A stretch of DNA of 64,000 bases, from assembly GCF_025790165.1 (NCBI RefSeq), contig NZ_CP094970.1, positions 1,426,001-1,490,000 on the forward strand, given 5' to 3'. Both the position numbers and the translations under genes were made by a program. This DNA is from Solicola gregarius. Its GTDB lineage: Bacteria; Actinomycetota; Actinomycetes; Propionibacteriales; Nocardioidaceae. Below the pieces are notes generated by a model, which did no database searches, was not told the origin of the DNA, and saw nothing but the letters and a program-made list of their open reading frames with translations. Below are positions 35,529-43,332 of the stretch, piece by piece (within the stretch, counting starts at the first letter, position 1; each line of letters opens with the position of its first letter).

Positions 35529-35537
35529 AGCGGGCTC

Positions 35538-35888
35538 CTAGGAATTGGTGAACGAGCGGTAGATGGCGACGAGGGCATCCTTCTGCCGGTCGTCGAGGCC
35601 GGCGTCGGCTCGGATCGCGTCCTCGACCTGGCGGCCACCGGCCGCGTCGGTGTCGAGGATGCCGGCGCGTACGTACAGCGACTCCGCCGAGATCTGCAGC
35701 GCCTTGGCGATCTGCTGCAGCACCTCGGCCGAGGGCTTGCGTACGCCGCGTTCGATCTGGCTGAGGTACGGGTTCGAGACGCCGGTCTGCTCGGCGAGCT
35801 GGCGCAACGACAGCTCCGCCTGTCGGCGTTGGTCGAGCAAGTACTCGCCGAGCGTCCCGACGGTCTTGCCTACCTTCGATCTGGCCAC
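35538..35888 (-). CDS. XRE-family regulator upstream of hbhA
   Basis: This 116-aa protein has a helix-turn-helix of the XRE type (LSLRQLAEQTGVSNPYLSQ, then IERGVRKPS) and a C-terminal helical segment (QKDALVAIYRSFTN). It corresponds to Rv0474 by order. The GTG at 35886-35888 is the preferred start because the conserved part begins there; the longer frame upstream crosses a likely operator. It is the first gene of the XRE-hbhA-DUF2516 transcript. Confidence 0.85.
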   Translation of the reverse strand: MARSKVGKTVGTLGEYLLDQRRQAELSLRQLAEQTGVSNPYLSQIERGVRKPSAEVLQQIAKALQISAESLYVRAGILDTDAAGGRQVEDAIRADAGLDDRQKDALVAIYRSFTNS

Positions 35889-35897
35889 GACTCCATC

Positions 35898-35924
35898 GTG
35901 CTTGCGCGTGCTTGCTATTGCAAG
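35898..35924. promoter_or_regulatory. Candidate operator upstream of the XRE-hbhA operon
   Basis: Two direct copies of GTGCTTGC start at 35898 and 35908 (10-nt period), and CTTGC-TATT-GCAAG (35911-35924) is a perfect 5-bp dyad. It lies 10-36 nt upstream of the regulator's start, a natural place for autoregulation. Confidence 0.5.
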
Positions 35925-35954
35925 CGCGGGCGGGGTGAGCCCGCTCACCTGCCG

Positions 35955-37523
35955 TCAGGAGCCGCTCGCGATGCCCGCGTGGGCGGTCCGCAGCTCGCGC
36001 TTGAGGATCTTGCCGCTCGGGTTCTTCGGCAGGGCATCGGCGACGACGACGTACTTCGGCGTCTTGAAGCCCGCGAGCGCCGATCGCGCATGGGAGATGA
36101 CGTCATCCGAGGTCAGCCCGGCGCCGCTCTTCGGTACGACGACGGCCACGACGGCTTCCACCCAGGTGGGGTGATCGACACCGAAGACCGCGACCTCGGC
36201 GACCCCGTCGAGCGTGTAGATGGCCTCCTCGACCTCCCGGCTGGCGACGTTCTCGCCACCGGTCTTGATCATGTCCTTCTTGCGGTCAACGACACTCAGC
36301 CGGCCGGCGTCGTCCATCACGCCGAGGTCGCCGGTGTGGAACCAGCCGCCCCGGTACGCGTCCGCGGTCTTCTGCTCGTCGCGGTAGTAGCCGAGCGTCG
36401 CGTGCGGACTGCGGTGCACGATCTCGCCGACCTCACCTGGCGGCAGTACGCGGTCGGTGTCGTCGACGATCGCGGTCTCGACGTTGAGCGCGTTGCGGCC
36501 GGCGGATCCCGCCTGGCTCAGCTGTTCGTCGGGTCCGAGGATCGTCGCGAGCGGCGCCATCTCGGTCTGGCCGTAGAAGTTCCACAGGCGCACGTCGGGC
36601 AACCGGCGCTGCAGCTCGCGCAGGATCTCGACCGGCATCGCCGATGCGCCGTAGTAGCCCTTGCGCAGCGAGCTCAGGTCGGTGGAGTCGAACTCGGGCG
36701 CGCGCAGCAGCGCGATCCACACCGTCGGCGGCGCGAACAGCTTCGTGACCCGCTCGGCCTCGATCGTGCGCAGCACCGTCGCAGGATCCGGCCCCGGCAG
36801 GATGATGCTCGTCGCGCCGAGGTAGACGTCGACGTTCAGGAAGCAGTCGAGCTGTGCGCAGTGATAGAGCGGAAGCGCGTGTGCCTCGACGTCGTCGGCC
36901 TCCATCCGACCGTCGATCACGCAGCTCACGTACTGCCACATCAGCGACCGGCTGGTCAGCATCGCGCCCTTCGGCCGCGACTCGGTGCCGCTGGTGTACA
37001 TCAGCCGCACGGGATCGTCGTCGCCGACCGCCACCGGGGTTGCCTCGCCGGCGGCGTGATCGATCCAACCCTGTACGTCCTCCCAGCCGTCCGGCCCGTC
37101 ACCCGTCGCAGCCCGCACACGTACGCTGCCCCGCGATGCGGCAATCGCCTGCTCCGCAACGGATGCGAGCGAGTCTTCCGCGACGAACGCGGTCGCTTTG
37201 CTGTGGTCGAGGATGTACGCGATCTCGTCGGGGCCGAGCATGAAGTTCACGGGTACGAGCACGACGCCGGCACGCGCGGTCGCGTACGACAACACGACGA
37301 ACTGCCAGGAGTTGTGTGACAACAGGGCGAGCCGGTCGCCCTTGGCGAGCCCGTGTGCCTGCAGCGCGGCAGTCGTACGCGAAACGGCCCGCTCGAGCTC
37401 CGCGAACGTCATGCGTACCTCGCCGTCGACCAGCGCGAGCTTGTCGGGCACGCGGGTCGCCGTCCGCCGTGGGATGTCGCCGACGCTCTGCTGGCGGGCC
37501 TGCTGGATCGGATCCGTTGTCAT
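35955..37523 (-). CDS. Fatty-acyl-CoA synthetase (AMP-binding)
   Basis: This 522-aa ANL-superfamily enzyme activates a carboxylic acid to acyl-AMP and then acyl-CoA. Motifs are MYTSGTESRPKGAM (P-loop), LPLYHCAQL, LWNFYGQTEMAP (A5), GGWFHTGDLGVMDDAGRL (A7), DRKKDMIKTGGENVASREVE (hinge) and PKNPSGKILKREL with the catalytic lysine. It resembles medium/long-chain FadD enzymes; the substrate is not predictable. The start is ATG 37521-37523 (MTTDPIQQA); the open frame continues back through the palindrome and is not coding. It is downstream of the asparaginase gene, separated by a long inverted repeat. Confidence 0.9.
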   Translation of the reverse strand: MTTDPIQQARQQSVGDIPRRTATRVPDKLALVDGEVRMTFAELERAVSRTTAALQAHGLAKGDRLALLSHNSWQFVVLSYATARAGVVLVPVNFMLGPDEIAYILDHSKATAFVAEDSLASVAEQAIAASRGSVRVRAATGDGPDGWEDVQGWIDHAAGEATPVAVGDDDPVRLMYTSGTESRPKGAMLTSRSLMWQYVSCVIDGRMEADDVEAHALPLYHCAQLDCFLNVDVYLGATSIILPGPDPATVLRTIEAERVTKLFAPPTVWIALLRAPEFDSTDLSSLRKGYYGASAMPVEILRELQRRLPDVRLWNFYGQTEMAPLATILGPDEQLSQAGSAGRNALNVETAIVDDTDRVLPPGEVGEIVHRSPHATLGYYRDEQKTADAYRGGWFHTGDLGVMDDAGRLSVVDRKKDMIKTGGENVASREVEEAIYTLDGVAEVAVFGVDHPTWVEAVVAVVVPKSGAGLTSDDVISHARSALAGFKTPKYVVVADALPKNPSGKILKRELRTAHAGIASGS

Positions 37524-37560
37524 GGCGACAGCCCACCACAACGGCGGTTCCGCCGCCAGG

Positions 37561-37626
37561 CCCCGTGGGCATGACGTTTCGGCCCCGATTTCGCGATTCT
37601 GGGGCCGAAACGTCATGCCCACGGGG
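37561..37626. terminator. 26-bp perfect inverted repeat after the asparaginase gene
   Basis: Arms 37561-37586 and 37601-37626 (26 nt, perfect) enclose a 14-nt loop. The left arm contains TGGGCATGACGTTTCGG, close to TGGGCGTGACGTTCGGG in the repeat at 7130-7206. It starts 2 nt beyond the asparaginase stop on the minus strand. Confidence 0.8.
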
Positions 37627-37628
37627 GT

Positions 37629-38576
37629 CTAGCGCAACGTCGGCCGGACCTCGCCGACCGGCTCGCCCCCGCCGAGCAGGGTGTGCGTGGCGAGCTCGTC
37701 GAGTACGGGGCTCTCGTACCCCGCGATACGCATCGCCTCGGCCAGCACGATCGGACGCGCACGGTCGCCGCCATCCTCGATCTTGCAGGCGAATGCCGTG
37801 CCGTCGGGGAGGGCAACGGCGTAACAGGCCTCCGCACCCGACTTCCCGATCGCGCCCGGGAACGCACGTAGCAACCGGAGCTCGTCGCGGCGCGTACCGC
37901 TGGTGTACTCCGGCGACTCGACGATCGCCTCGCTCACCGCCGCCCCGGGCGACCCCGGCGCCCCGCGTACGAGGCGGGCGAACGCACGCGCGAGTCCGGT
38001 CAGGCTGGTCGACAGCAGCGGTGCCCCACAGCCGTCGACCCCGGTCGACTCGATCGGCTCGCCGGTCAGTTCCGCGAACAGCTCGGCGATCGCCACCTGC
38101 AGCGGATGGTCCGGGGCGAGGTAGGTATCGGTCGCCCAGCCGTTGGTGACGCAGGTGGCGAGCATCGCGGAATGCTTTCCCGAACACTCCATCGCGATCG
38201 AGCTGCGCTCGTGGCCGGATCGGACATAGCCGAGACGCGCCGCTTCGTCGCGCGGATAGTCGGGCGGCGTCTGCAGTGCGCGCTCGTCGAGCCCGACGCC
38301 GTCGAGGATCTGGCGTACGCCGTCGATGTGGAACCGCTCACCCGAGTGGCTCGCCGCCGCGAGCGCCAGCAGCTTGCCCCGCAACGGCAGGCCCGCTCGT
38401 ACCATCGCCGCCGCCTGGATCGGCTTGTTGCACGAGCGCGGATAGATCTGCGACGTGACGTCGCCGACTGCCCACGCGACGGTGCCGTCCGGCGCGATGC
38501 GCACCGCCGACCCGCGGTGGTGGCCCTCGACGAACCCCGACCGGACGATCTCCGCGACCACTGTGTGACTGCTCAT
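37629..38576 (-). CDS. L-asparaginase, AnsA/Rhizobium-etli type (Asparaginase_II family)
   Basis: This 315-aa enzyme hydrolyses L-asparagine to aspartate and ammonia. It belongs to the family unrelated to E. coli asparaginases. Conserved residues by alignment of pattern are S48 and K51 (YPRSCNKPIQ), the ASHSGE segment (S78), C131 and K134 (MECSGKHSAML) and C183 (DGCGAP), which form the Ser-Lys and metal site in the Rhizobium enzyme. There is no signal peptide, so it is cytoplasmic. It starts at an ATG and is divergent from the sulfate-activation operon over a repeat-rich 249-nt gap. Confidence 0.88.
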   Translation of the reverse strand: MSSHTVVAEIVRSGFVEGHHRGSAVRIAPDGTVAWAVGDVTSQIYPRSCNKPIQAAAMVRAGLPLRGKLLALAAASHSGERFHIDGVRQILDGVGLDERALQTPPDYPRDEAARLGYVRSGHERSSIAMECSGKHSAMLATCVTNGWATDTYLAPDHPLQVAIAELFAELTGEPIESTGVDGCGAPLLSTSLTGLARAFARLVRGAPGSPGAAVSEAIVESPEYTSGTRRDELRLLRAFPGAIGKSGAEACYAVALPDGTAFACKIEDGGDRARPIVLAEAMRIAGYESPVLDELATHTLLGGGEPVGEVRPTLR

Positions 38577-38651
38577 GGGAGCCCATCCTGACCGCCCCGC
38601 AGGTCGCCGCCGACTCGGGGTGGGCGTGTTGTTGCTGGTGCCTCAAGCGAT

Positions 38652-38729
38652 CGGTTACGCCCCGGTCCACTAGGAAGCGATCTGGGCGTAACCGGTCGCA
38701 ACGCGTAGGAGACCTGGGCGTAACCGGTC
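38652..38729. repeat. CTGGGCGTAACCGGTC repeats in a divergent gap
   Basis: Two direct copies of CTGGGCGTAACCGGTC (38682-38697 and 38714-38729, 32-nt period) follow an inverted partial copy CGGTTACGCCC (38652-38662). GCGAT words flank the copies. They lie between the asparaginase and cysC-like gene starts and could be operators or members of the intergenic repeat family seen elsewhere in the window. Confidence 0.6.
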
Positions 38730-38825
38730 TCAATCGCTCGCGGCGCAACTGCCACTCACGCGATTAAGTCGCCTGAACTACGACCCTTTTGTGTATTTCG
38801 CTAGGACACTGGCACAATCTTGCGG

Positions 38826-40043
38826 GTGACACGCCCCCAATGGACTCCGACTCCGCGTGAGCTCGCCGATCTCGAACTGCAGCTCACCGGCGCTCTGCCC
38901 GGCCACGACGGCTTCTCCGTGACGACCACCGGCGACTTCGCCGAGTCGGTCGACGACGCCGTCGAGCTGATCGACCCCGAGGGCGTGCCGCTCGCGCTGC
39001 TGAGCGTCGACGCGCGCGAGCCCGCCGACGGCGCGACCACGCTCACCGGCTCGGTCGAGGCGTTGTCGCCGAACGAGTTCGGGGCGTTCCGCCGCTACCA
39101 CCGATCTCCCGCAGACGTACGAGCGGAGCACGCCGACGCGTTCGCCGTGCCCGTCGTCGCTCCGCCGACGCTCGCGGATGTGGCCGCGATCAATGCGCGC
39201 GCGGACCAGACCGCCAAGACGCCGCTGCTGCTCGCGTACACCGGCCCTGGCACACCGCACGGTGTCTCCGCCCCCGCTCTCGTACGCACGACGCTGGCCG
39301 CCGCGCGCGACATCCCGGGCGCGGTCGTGGTCGCCGTCGCGGTCGCGGCACGCGACGATGCCGACGCCGACGTACGGTTCCGTGCCGGTGTCGCCGCCGC
39401 GTACGCGGACGAGACGCTGACTCTCGCCGCGGAGGGCGAGCGCTCGGCAGCCGTCGAGGCGATCCGCCGCCACGACCATCCGCCGCGCTCCGAACGCGGT
39501 CTGGTGATCTTCTTCACCGGTCTGTCCGGCTCGGGCAAGTCGACACTGGCGCGCGCACTGTACGACCTGATCGTCGAGCGCGGCGAGCGCACCGTCACCA
39601 GCCTCGACGGCGACGTCGTACGCCACCACCTCTCGAAGGGCCTCGGCTTCTCCAAGGAGGACCGCGAGACCAACATCGCCCGCATCGGCTGGGTCGCCGC
39701 CGAGATCGCGCGACACCACGGTGTCGCCATCTGCTCTCCGATCGCTCCGTTCGACTCCACTCGCAGACTCGTCCGCCAGCTGGTCGACGACGCGGGCGGC
39801 GGCTTCGCACTGATCCATGTCGCCACCCCGTTGGAGGAGTGCGAGCGCCGCGACCGCAAGGGCCTGTACGCGAAGGCTCGGGCAGGCATCATCCCCGAGT
39901 TCACCGGCATCTCGTCACCGTACGAGGAGCCCGACGACGCGCTCGTACGCGTCGACACGACCGGCCGCACGATCGAGGACGCCCTGTCCGACGTCGTGAA
40001 GGGCCTGACCGGGGCCGGCTGGCTGGGGTTCGGCAATGGGTGA
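38826..40043 (+). CDS. cysC: APS kinase with N-terminal sulfurylase-like domain
   Basis: This 405-aa protein has a C-terminal adenylylsulfate kinase (about residues 222-400): FFTGLSGSGKSTLARALYD (Walker A), TSLDGDVVRHHLSKGLGFSK, DRETNIARIGWVAAEIARH, KGLYAKARAGIIPEFTGISS. It makes PAPS from APS. The first ~215 residues look like a decayed ATP-sulfurylase: a PUA-like start (VELIDPEGVPLALLSV), FRRYHRSPADVRAEH, and an alpha/beta part (LLLAYTGPGTPHGVS), but the sulfurylase catalytic motifs are missing. Real sulfurylase activity should come from CysDN downstream. The start is GTG 38826 or TTG 38820; CACAAT at 38813 suggests a leaderless GTG. The stop overlaps the next gene by 8 nt. Confidence 0.85.
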   Translation: MTRPQWTPTPRELADLELQLTGALPGHDGFSVTTTGDFAESVDDAVELIDPEGVPLALLSVDAREPADGATTLTGSVEALSPNEFGAFRRYHRSPADVRAEHADAFAVPVVAPPTLADVAAINARADQTAKTPLLLAYTGPGTPHGVSAPALVRTTLAAARDIPGAVVVAVAVAARDDADADVRFRAGVAAAYADETLTLAAEGERSAAVEAIRRHDHPPRSERGLVIFFTGLSGSGKSTLARALYDLIVERGERTVTSLDGDVVRHHLSKGLGFSKEDRETNIARIGWVAAEIARHHGVAICSPIAPFDSTRRLVRQLVDDAGGGFALIHVATPLEECERRDRKGLYAKARAGIIPEFTGISSPYEEPDDALVRVDTTGRTIEDALSDVVKGLTGAGWLGFGNG

Positions 40044-41001
40044 CCTGCTCACCATCGACGCGATGAACCTGCTGTTCGTCAGCTTCGGGGTCGGCATCGT
40101 GGTGGGGCTCACCGGCATGGGGGGCGGCGCCCTGATGACGCCCGCCCTGATCTTCCTCGGCATCCCGCCGGCCGCGGCGGTCTCGAACGACCTCGTGGCC
40201 GCGGCCGCCAACAAGACCGTCGGCGCGATCACGCATGCTCGCAGCGGGTCACCCAACCTCAAGCTCGCCGCCTGGCTGGTCGCCGGGTCGGTCCCGACGG
40301 CATTCGCCGGCGCGTTCATCATCAAGGCCGTCGGCGGCACCGAGGAGCAGACCCAGTTCGTCAAGACGGCGATCGGCTGTGCGTTGATGCTCACGGCCGC
40401 GACGTACACCCTGCGGATGTACCTTCAGCTGCGCTCAGTGACCCGCGGCGGCAGTATCAGCGAGAAGGACCCGCCGGTACGCCCGATCCCGACCCTGCTG
40501 ATCGGACTCGTCGGCGGCCTGCTGGTCGGCATCACGTCCGTCGGGTCGGGCTCGCTCATCATGGTCTCGCTGCTGCTTCTCTATCCGACGCTGCAGGCGG
40601 TCAAGCTGGTCGGCACCGACCTCGTACAGGCCGTGCCGCTGGTCCTCTCGGCCGCCATCTCGCACGTCATCGTCCATGGCGTCGACCCCGAGGTCGTGAT
40701 CCCGCTGATCATCGGCGGCTCCCCCGGCACGTACCTCGGCGCCCGGATCGCGAACTGGGTCTCGCAGGCCGTCGTACGCCGCGGCATCGTCATCGTGCTC
40801 AGCCTCACCAGCCTCGCGATGCTCGACGTCGACCCCACTATCGTGGGCATCGTCGGTGCTGCCATGCTGATCCTCGGGCCCGTCGCCTGGGGCCTCGTAC
40901 GCCGGCAACACGGACTTCCGGCGTTCGACCACGTCCCGAGCGACGGCAACGGATACCCCACGAACCATACGGATTCATCATCGGAGTCCAGTCGCCGTTA
41001 G
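40036..41001 (+). CDS. TSUP transporter in sulfate operon (CysZ-like of Corynebacterium type)
   Basis: This 321-aa TauE/SafE-family membrane protein has GIVVGLTGMGGGALMTPALI (repeat 1) and GLLVGITSVGSGSLIMVSLL (repeat 2), about eight helices and a polar C-terminal tail. Its ATG overlaps the end of cysC by 8 nt, and cysD follows after 43 nt, so it belongs to the sulfate-activation operon. In Corynebacterium glutamicum a TSUP protein (CysZ) in the cys operon imports sulfate; the same role is inferred here. Sulfite export is the alternative. Confidence 0.85.
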   Translation: MGDLLTIDAMNLLFVSFGVGIVVGLTGMGGGALMTPALIFLGIPPAAAVSNDLVAAAANKTVGAITHARSGSPNLKLAAWLVAGSVPTAFAGAFIIKAVGGTEEQTQFVKTAIGCALMLTAATYTLRMYLQLRSVTRGGSISEKDPPVRPIPTLLIGLVGGLLVGITSVGSGSLIMVSLLLLYPTLQAVKLVGTDLVQAVPLVLSAAISHVIVHGVDPEVVIPLIIGGSPGTYLGARIANWVSQAVVRRGIVIVLSLTSLAMLDVDPTIVGIVGAAMLILGPVAWGLVRRQHGLPAFDHVPSDGNGYPTNHTDSSSESSRR

Positions 41002-41044
41002 GATGGCGTCTGCTTTGCCTACCACCCAGGAGTCAGTTCTTCAC

Positions 41045-41956
41045 ATGTCCACCCACGCGGACTACCGCCTCAGCCAGCTCGACGAGCTGGAAGCGGAGTC
41101 GATTCACATCTTCCGCGAGGTCGCGGCGGAGTTCGAGAAGCCGGTCCTCATGTTCTCGGGCGGCAAGGACTCCATTGTCATGCTGCGCCTCGCCGAGAAG
41201 GCCTTCTACCCCGCCAAGATCCCGTTCCCGGTCATGCAGGTCGACACCGGGTTCGACTTCCCCGAGGTGCTCTCGACCCGCGACAGCTGGGTCGACCGGC
41301 TCGGCGTGCGCATGATCGTCGCCTCGGTCGACGACGCGATCAAGAACGGCGTCGTGATCGACGACGGCAAGACCAGCCGCAACCGGCTGCAGATCGGCAC
41401 GCTGCTCAACACGATCGAGGAACACGGCTTCACCGCGGCGTTCGGCGGCGGCCGGCGCGACGAGGAGAAAGCCCGCGCCAAGGAGCGCGTCTACTCCCAC
41501 CGCGACGAGTTCGGCCAGTGGGACCCGAAGAACCAGCGCCCCGAGCTGTGGAGCCTGTACAACGGCAGGATCGCCGAGGGCGAGCACATGCGGATCTTCC
41601 CGCTGTCGAACTGGACCGAGCTCGACATCTGGCACTACATCGGCCGCGAGCAGATCCTGATCCCGGGCATCTACTACTCCCACCAGCGCGAGGTCTTCGA
41701 GCGCGACGGCATGCTGCTCTCGGCGGGCGACCACGCGACGCTGCGGGCCGGCGAGACGGTCGAGGAGCGCACCGTACGCTTCCGCACGGTCGGCGACATG
41801 ACGCTGACCGGCTGCGTCGAGAGCACGGCAACCACGGTCGGTGAAATCATCGAGGAGATCGCGGTCGCGCGGGTGACCGAGCGCGGAGCGACCCGCGGCG
41901 ACGACCGATTCAGCGAAGCGGCCATGGAAGACCGCAAGAAGGAAGGTTACTTCTGA
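41045..41956 (+). CDS. cysD: Sulfate adenylyltransferase small subunit
   Basis: CysD with CysN makes APS from sulfate and ATP. The 303-aa protein has the PP-loop SGGKDSIVMLRLAEKA, MQVDTGFDFPEVLSTRD, FGGGRRDEEKARAKERVYS, and RIFPLSNWTELDIWHYIGRE, all hallmarks of CysD. The ATG at 41045 (MSTHADYRLSQLDELEAES) is chosen; AGGAG lies 12 nt upstream. Its stop overlaps the cysN start (TGATG), and the two subunits are translationally coupled. Confidence 0.96.
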   Translation: MSTHADYRLSQLDELEAESIHIFREVAAEFEKPVLMFSGGKDSIVMLRLAEKAFYPAKIPFPVMQVDTGFDFPEVLSTRDSWVDRLGVRMIVASVDDAIKNGVVIDDGKTSRNRLQIGTLLNTIEEHGFTAAFGGGRRDEEKARAKERVYSHRDEFGQWDPKNQRPELWSLYNGRIAEGEHMRIFPLSNWTELDIWHYIGREQILIPGIYYSHQREVFERDGMLLSAGDHATLRAGETVEERTVRFRTVGDMTLTGCVESTATTVGEIIEEIAVARVTERGATRGDDRFSEAAMEDRKKEGYF

Positions 41957-43197
41957 TGGATCTCCTGCGGTTTGCCACTGCCGGCTCCGTCGACGACGGA
42001 AAGTCGACCCTGATCGGCCGGTTGCTGCTCGACTCCAAGTCGATCTTCGAGGACCAGCTCGAGGCCGTGGAGCGCACGTCCGAAGACAAGGGCTTCGACT
42101 ACACCGACCTCGCCCTGCTCACCGACGGCCTGCGCTCCGAGCGCGAGCAGGGCATCACGATCGACGTCGCGTACCGCTACTTCGCGACGCCGAATCGCAA
42201 GTTCATCATCGCCGACACCCCTGGCCACGTTCAGTACACCCGCAACATGGTCACCGGCGCCTCGACCGCCGACCTCGGGCTCGTACTCGTCGACGCACGC
42301 ACCGGGCTGACCGAGCAGAGCCGCCGGCACGCGGTGCTGCTGTCGCTGCTGAAGGTCCCCCACCTCGTTCTCGCGGTGAACAAGATGGACCTCGTTGGCT
42401 ACGACGAAGAGGTCTACAACAAGATCAACGAGGAGTTCCGGACCTTCGCCACGAAGCTGACGATCCCGGATCTCACGATCATCCCGATCTCGGCGCTCAA
42501 GGGCGACAACGTCGTGACGCGCAGCGAGAACATGTCTTGGTACGAAGGCACCTCGCTACTGCACCACCTCGAGAACGTCCACGTCGCCTCCGATCGCGAC
42601 CTGATCGACGCGCGGTTCCCGGTGCAGTACGTCATCCGGCCGAAGTCCGACGACTTCCACGACTTCCGCGGGTACGCCGGCCAGGTCGCGGGTGGCGTCC
42701 TGAAGCCGGGCGACGACGTGCTCGTACTCCCGAGCGGGCTCACCTCGAAGGTCGCCTCGATCGAGCTGTTCGAGACGTCGCTGCAGGAGGCGTTCCCCCC
42801 GATGTCGGTGACGGTGCGGCTCGAGGATGACCTCGATGTCTCCCGCGGTGACATGATCTGCCGTCCGCAGAACGCGCCGACGCCGAGCCAGGACATCGAC
42901 GCGATGGTCTCGTGGATGGTGCCGGAGCCGCTGCGTGCGGGTCGCAAGCTGTCCATCAAGCACACCACGCGGCTGTGCCGCACGGTCGTCAAGGACGTCC
43001 AGTACCGGCTCGACGTCAACACCCTGCACCGCGACCAGGAGGCCGGCGAGCTCGGCCTGAACGAGATCGGCCGGGTGAAGCTGCGGACGACCCAGCCGCT
43101 GCTGTGCGACCCGTACGAGAAGAATCGCACCACGGGTTCGTTCATCCTGATCGACGAGGCGACCGGCGTCACCGTCGGCGCCGGCATGATCAACTGA
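41956..43197 (+). CDS. cysN: Sulfate adenylyltransferase large subunit (GTPase)
   Basis: CysN is an EF-Tu-like GTPase that drives the energetically unfavourable CysD reaction. The 413-aa protein has TAGSVDDGKSTLIGRLL (G1), REQGITIDVAYRYF (G2), IADTPGHVQYTRNM (G3) and LAVNKMDLVGY (G4), then beta-barrel domains II-III (FRGYAGQVAGGVLKPGDDVL, LNEIGRVKLRTTQPL). No APS-kinase domain is fused at the C-terminus; CysC is separate upstream. A strong terminator follows. No cysH/cysI is present in the window. Confidence 0.96.
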   Translation: MDLLRFATAGSVDDGKSTLIGRLLLDSKSIFEDQLEAVERTSEDKGFDYTDLALLTDGLRSEREQGITIDVAYRYFATPNRKFIIADTPGHVQYTRNMVTGASTADLGLVLVDARTGLTEQSRRHAVLLSLLKVPHLVLAVNKMDLVGYDEEVYNKINEEFRTFATKLTIPDLTIIPISALKGDNVVTRSENMSWYEGTSLLHHLENVHVASDRDLIDARFPVQYVIRPKSDDFHDFRGYAGQVAGGVLKPGDDVLVLPSGLTSKVASIELFETSLQEAFPPMSVTVRLEDDLDVSRGDMICRPQNAPTPSQDIDAMVSWMVPEPLRAGRKLSIKHTTRLCRTVVKDVQYRLDVNTLHRDQEAGELGLNEIGRVKLRTTQPLLCDPYEKNRTTGSFILIDEATGVTVGAGMIN

Positions 43198-43208
43198 CGC
43201 AACCTCCG

Positions 43209-43242
43209 AACGCGGGGTACGGCTGCTGCCGTACCCCGCGTT
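43209..43242 (+). terminator. Rho-independent-like terminator after cysN
   Basis: A perfect 14-bp stem AACGCGGGGTACGG (43209-43222) / CCGTACCCCGCGTT (43229-43242) with a 6-nt loop is followed by TCTGCGTG. The stem ends in TTT and lies 12 nt after the cysN stop. Confidence 0.85.
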
Positions 43243-43332
43243 TCTGCGTGTCCCCGAAATCCGATGGAACTTCCGCGCCCCGACGGTGATCTCACCTGCC
43301 GCAACCGCACGCCAACAGGGGAGGCGCGGGAC

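Noticed and set aside
38652-38729. Possible CRISPR array
   Set aside because: There are only two direct copies with a 16-nt spacing segment, no further repeat-spacer units and no cas genes.
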